64,000 bases of DNA from Carnobacterium jeotgali MS3 (GTDB lineage Bacteria; Bacillota; Bacilli; Lactobacillales; Carnobacteriaceae). The notes under the pieces were generated by a model, which was given only the letters and a program-made list of their open reading frames with translations, did not search any database and had not been told where the DNA came from. Both the position numbers and the translations under genes were made by a program. Every line of letters begins with the position of its first letter. The stretch's first letter is position 1. The DNA lies in the NCBI RefSeq assembly GCF_000745125.1, contig NZ_JQNF01000010.1:434001-498000 (forward strand), given 5' to 3'. This document shows positions 63,248 through 64,000 of this stretch, in pieces.

Positions 63248-64000
63248 ATGAATGAAGAGAAGCGACGTTTTTACAAACAAATGTGGGCATTTGCACTACC
63301 CATTACGATTCAATTAATGATTACCTCTGGTTTAAACATTATAGACTCCGTTATGGTTGGAAGTTTAGGTGTTGAAGCAATTGCTGCAGTGGGTATCTCA
63401 AACAAATTCACTCAGTTTTTAGCCGTCATATTGCAGGGTTTTGCTAGCGGAGCAACCATCTTCTCTTCACAATATTGGGGACAAAGAAATGTTTCAGGAG
63501 TTAAACAAATTTTAATTTTAGTATCAAAAATTGCAACGATTTTTTCATTCATTTTTGCACTTGTAACGTTATTATTCACCCCCTTCATTCTTGGAATTTT
63601 TTCTGACGATGCCATTGTTATTGTTGAAGCGGTGCCTTTCTTGCGTATCATCAGTCTTAGCTACGTATTTACTGCTTTATCTATGATTTTTAGTGTGACC
63701 CTTAAGACAATTGGAGAGGTCAAACGTCCTACTTTTTATAGTGTTATCACATTGTTAACAAACACTTTATTCAACTGGCTCTTGATTTTTGGTCCTTTTG
63801 GATTACCTGCTTTCGGAATTCGTGGAGCAGCGGTTGCTACATTACTAGCTCGTATCGTACAAACACTTTTATTGTTCTCTTTATTTGTTAAAAAAGGCAT
63901 CCTAAGATCTGAAGTTGATTCAACCGAACCCGCATTACAAATCACTGGTCCTTACTGGAAAGTAACCTTTCCCTCTATCATCAATCATCTAACTTGGACC
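63248..64000 (+). CDS. MATE-family efflux transporter, N-terminal part (truncated by window edge)
   Basis: 251 residues are visible of an expected ~450. Six predicted helices; FALPITIQLMITSGLNIIDSVMVG at the start and SGATIFSSQYWGQRN, typical of MATE/NorM drug or metabolite antiporters. ATG behind AAGGAG. Divergent from the glycan operon. Substrate unknown. Confidence 0.88.
   Translation, partial: MNEEKRRFYKQMWAFALPITIQLMITSGLNIIDSVMVGSLGVEAIAAVGISNKFTQFLAVILQGFASGATIFSSQYWGQRNVSGVKQILILVSKIATIFSFIFALVTLLFTPFILGIFSDDAIVIVEAVPFLRIISLSYVFTALSMIFSVTLKTIGEVKRPTFYSVITLLTNTLFNWLLIFGPFGLPAFGIRGAAVATLLARIVQTLLLFSLFVKKGILRSEVDSTEPALQITGPYWKVTFPSIINHLTWT

Overview
The window is low-GC, gene-dense Gram-positive DNA. 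The gene set points to Lactobacillales, most likely a Carnobacterium or close relative: lipoproteins with Firmicute lipoboxes, purine-rich ribosome binding sites, a CUT1 sugar transporter without its own ATPase, paired DUF1858/DUF438 genes, a LytS kinase and an IS30 element. The genus is an inference from gene content; there is no rRNA or other marker here. I saw no tRNA, rRNA, CRISPR array, prophage or replication origin.

Layout. 1-7.7 kb: the 3'-truncated gene of a LytS sensor kinase, a DUF2975/HTH pair, small and partly decayed accessory genes, a serine-rich lipoprotein, an SDR oxidoreductase and a coiled-coil protein. 7.7-12.3 kb: an Mhq-like quinone/electrophile-detoxification cluster (FMN reductase facing two VOC dioxygenase-like proteins, a hydrolase and a lipocalin-like protein), then a cupin. 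12.5-16.8 kb: an Rrf2-controlled redox operon and a SulP transporter. 17-19.5 kb: a formaldehyde-detoxification operon (class III alcohol dehydrogenase and S-formylglutathione hydrolase) facing an HxlR regulator, with a perfect operator in the shared promoter. 20-25.2 kb: IS30 element, TauE exporter, methionine aminopeptidase, and a deoxynucleoside kinase/NupC salvage pair.

25.5-32.8 kb holds the most unusual unit: a tightly overlapping operon of a VTC-type polyphosphate-polymerase-like protein, a DUF4956 membrane protein and a beta-helix lipoprotein. Its promoter carries two perfect tandem 11-bp repeats where a -35 box should be, which is the arrangement OmpR-family regulators bind. An OmpR-type two-component system sits on the same strand just beyond a phospho-beta-glucosidase gene and is the obvious candidate regulator.

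33-40 kb: a PadR/DUF2812 pair with symmetrical operators, a SAP-motif protein, a phytoene-synthase-like protein, a TRIC channel, an internally deleted IS3-type element, and a codB-codA cytosine salvage operon behind what looks like a PyrR-type attenuator. 40.3-48.3 kb: a GNAT pseudogene and a five-gene c-di-GMP exopolysaccharide locus (GT2-GtrA protein, cellulose-synthase-like GT2 with a PilZ domain, large membrane protein, EAL protein, membrane-bound GGDEF protein). 48.8-52.4 kb: DUF1858 and hemerythrin/PAS (DUF438) proteins, an unknown protein and an acyl-CoA-dehydrogenase-fold flavoprotein. 52.6-63.1 kb: a glycan-utilisation locus (ROK kinase, GntR regulator, GH1, GH36 alpha-galactosidase, YesL, CUT1 ABC transporter, GH113 mannanase-like protein) that together suggests import and cytoplasmic breakdown of galactose-substituted manno-oligosaccharides. 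The window ends inside a MATE efflux gene.

Frame-disrupted genes or remnants are present at 2.6, 12.5, 36.7-37.2, 40.3-40.9 and 48.5 kb, so small-scale decay is common in the accessory stretches.
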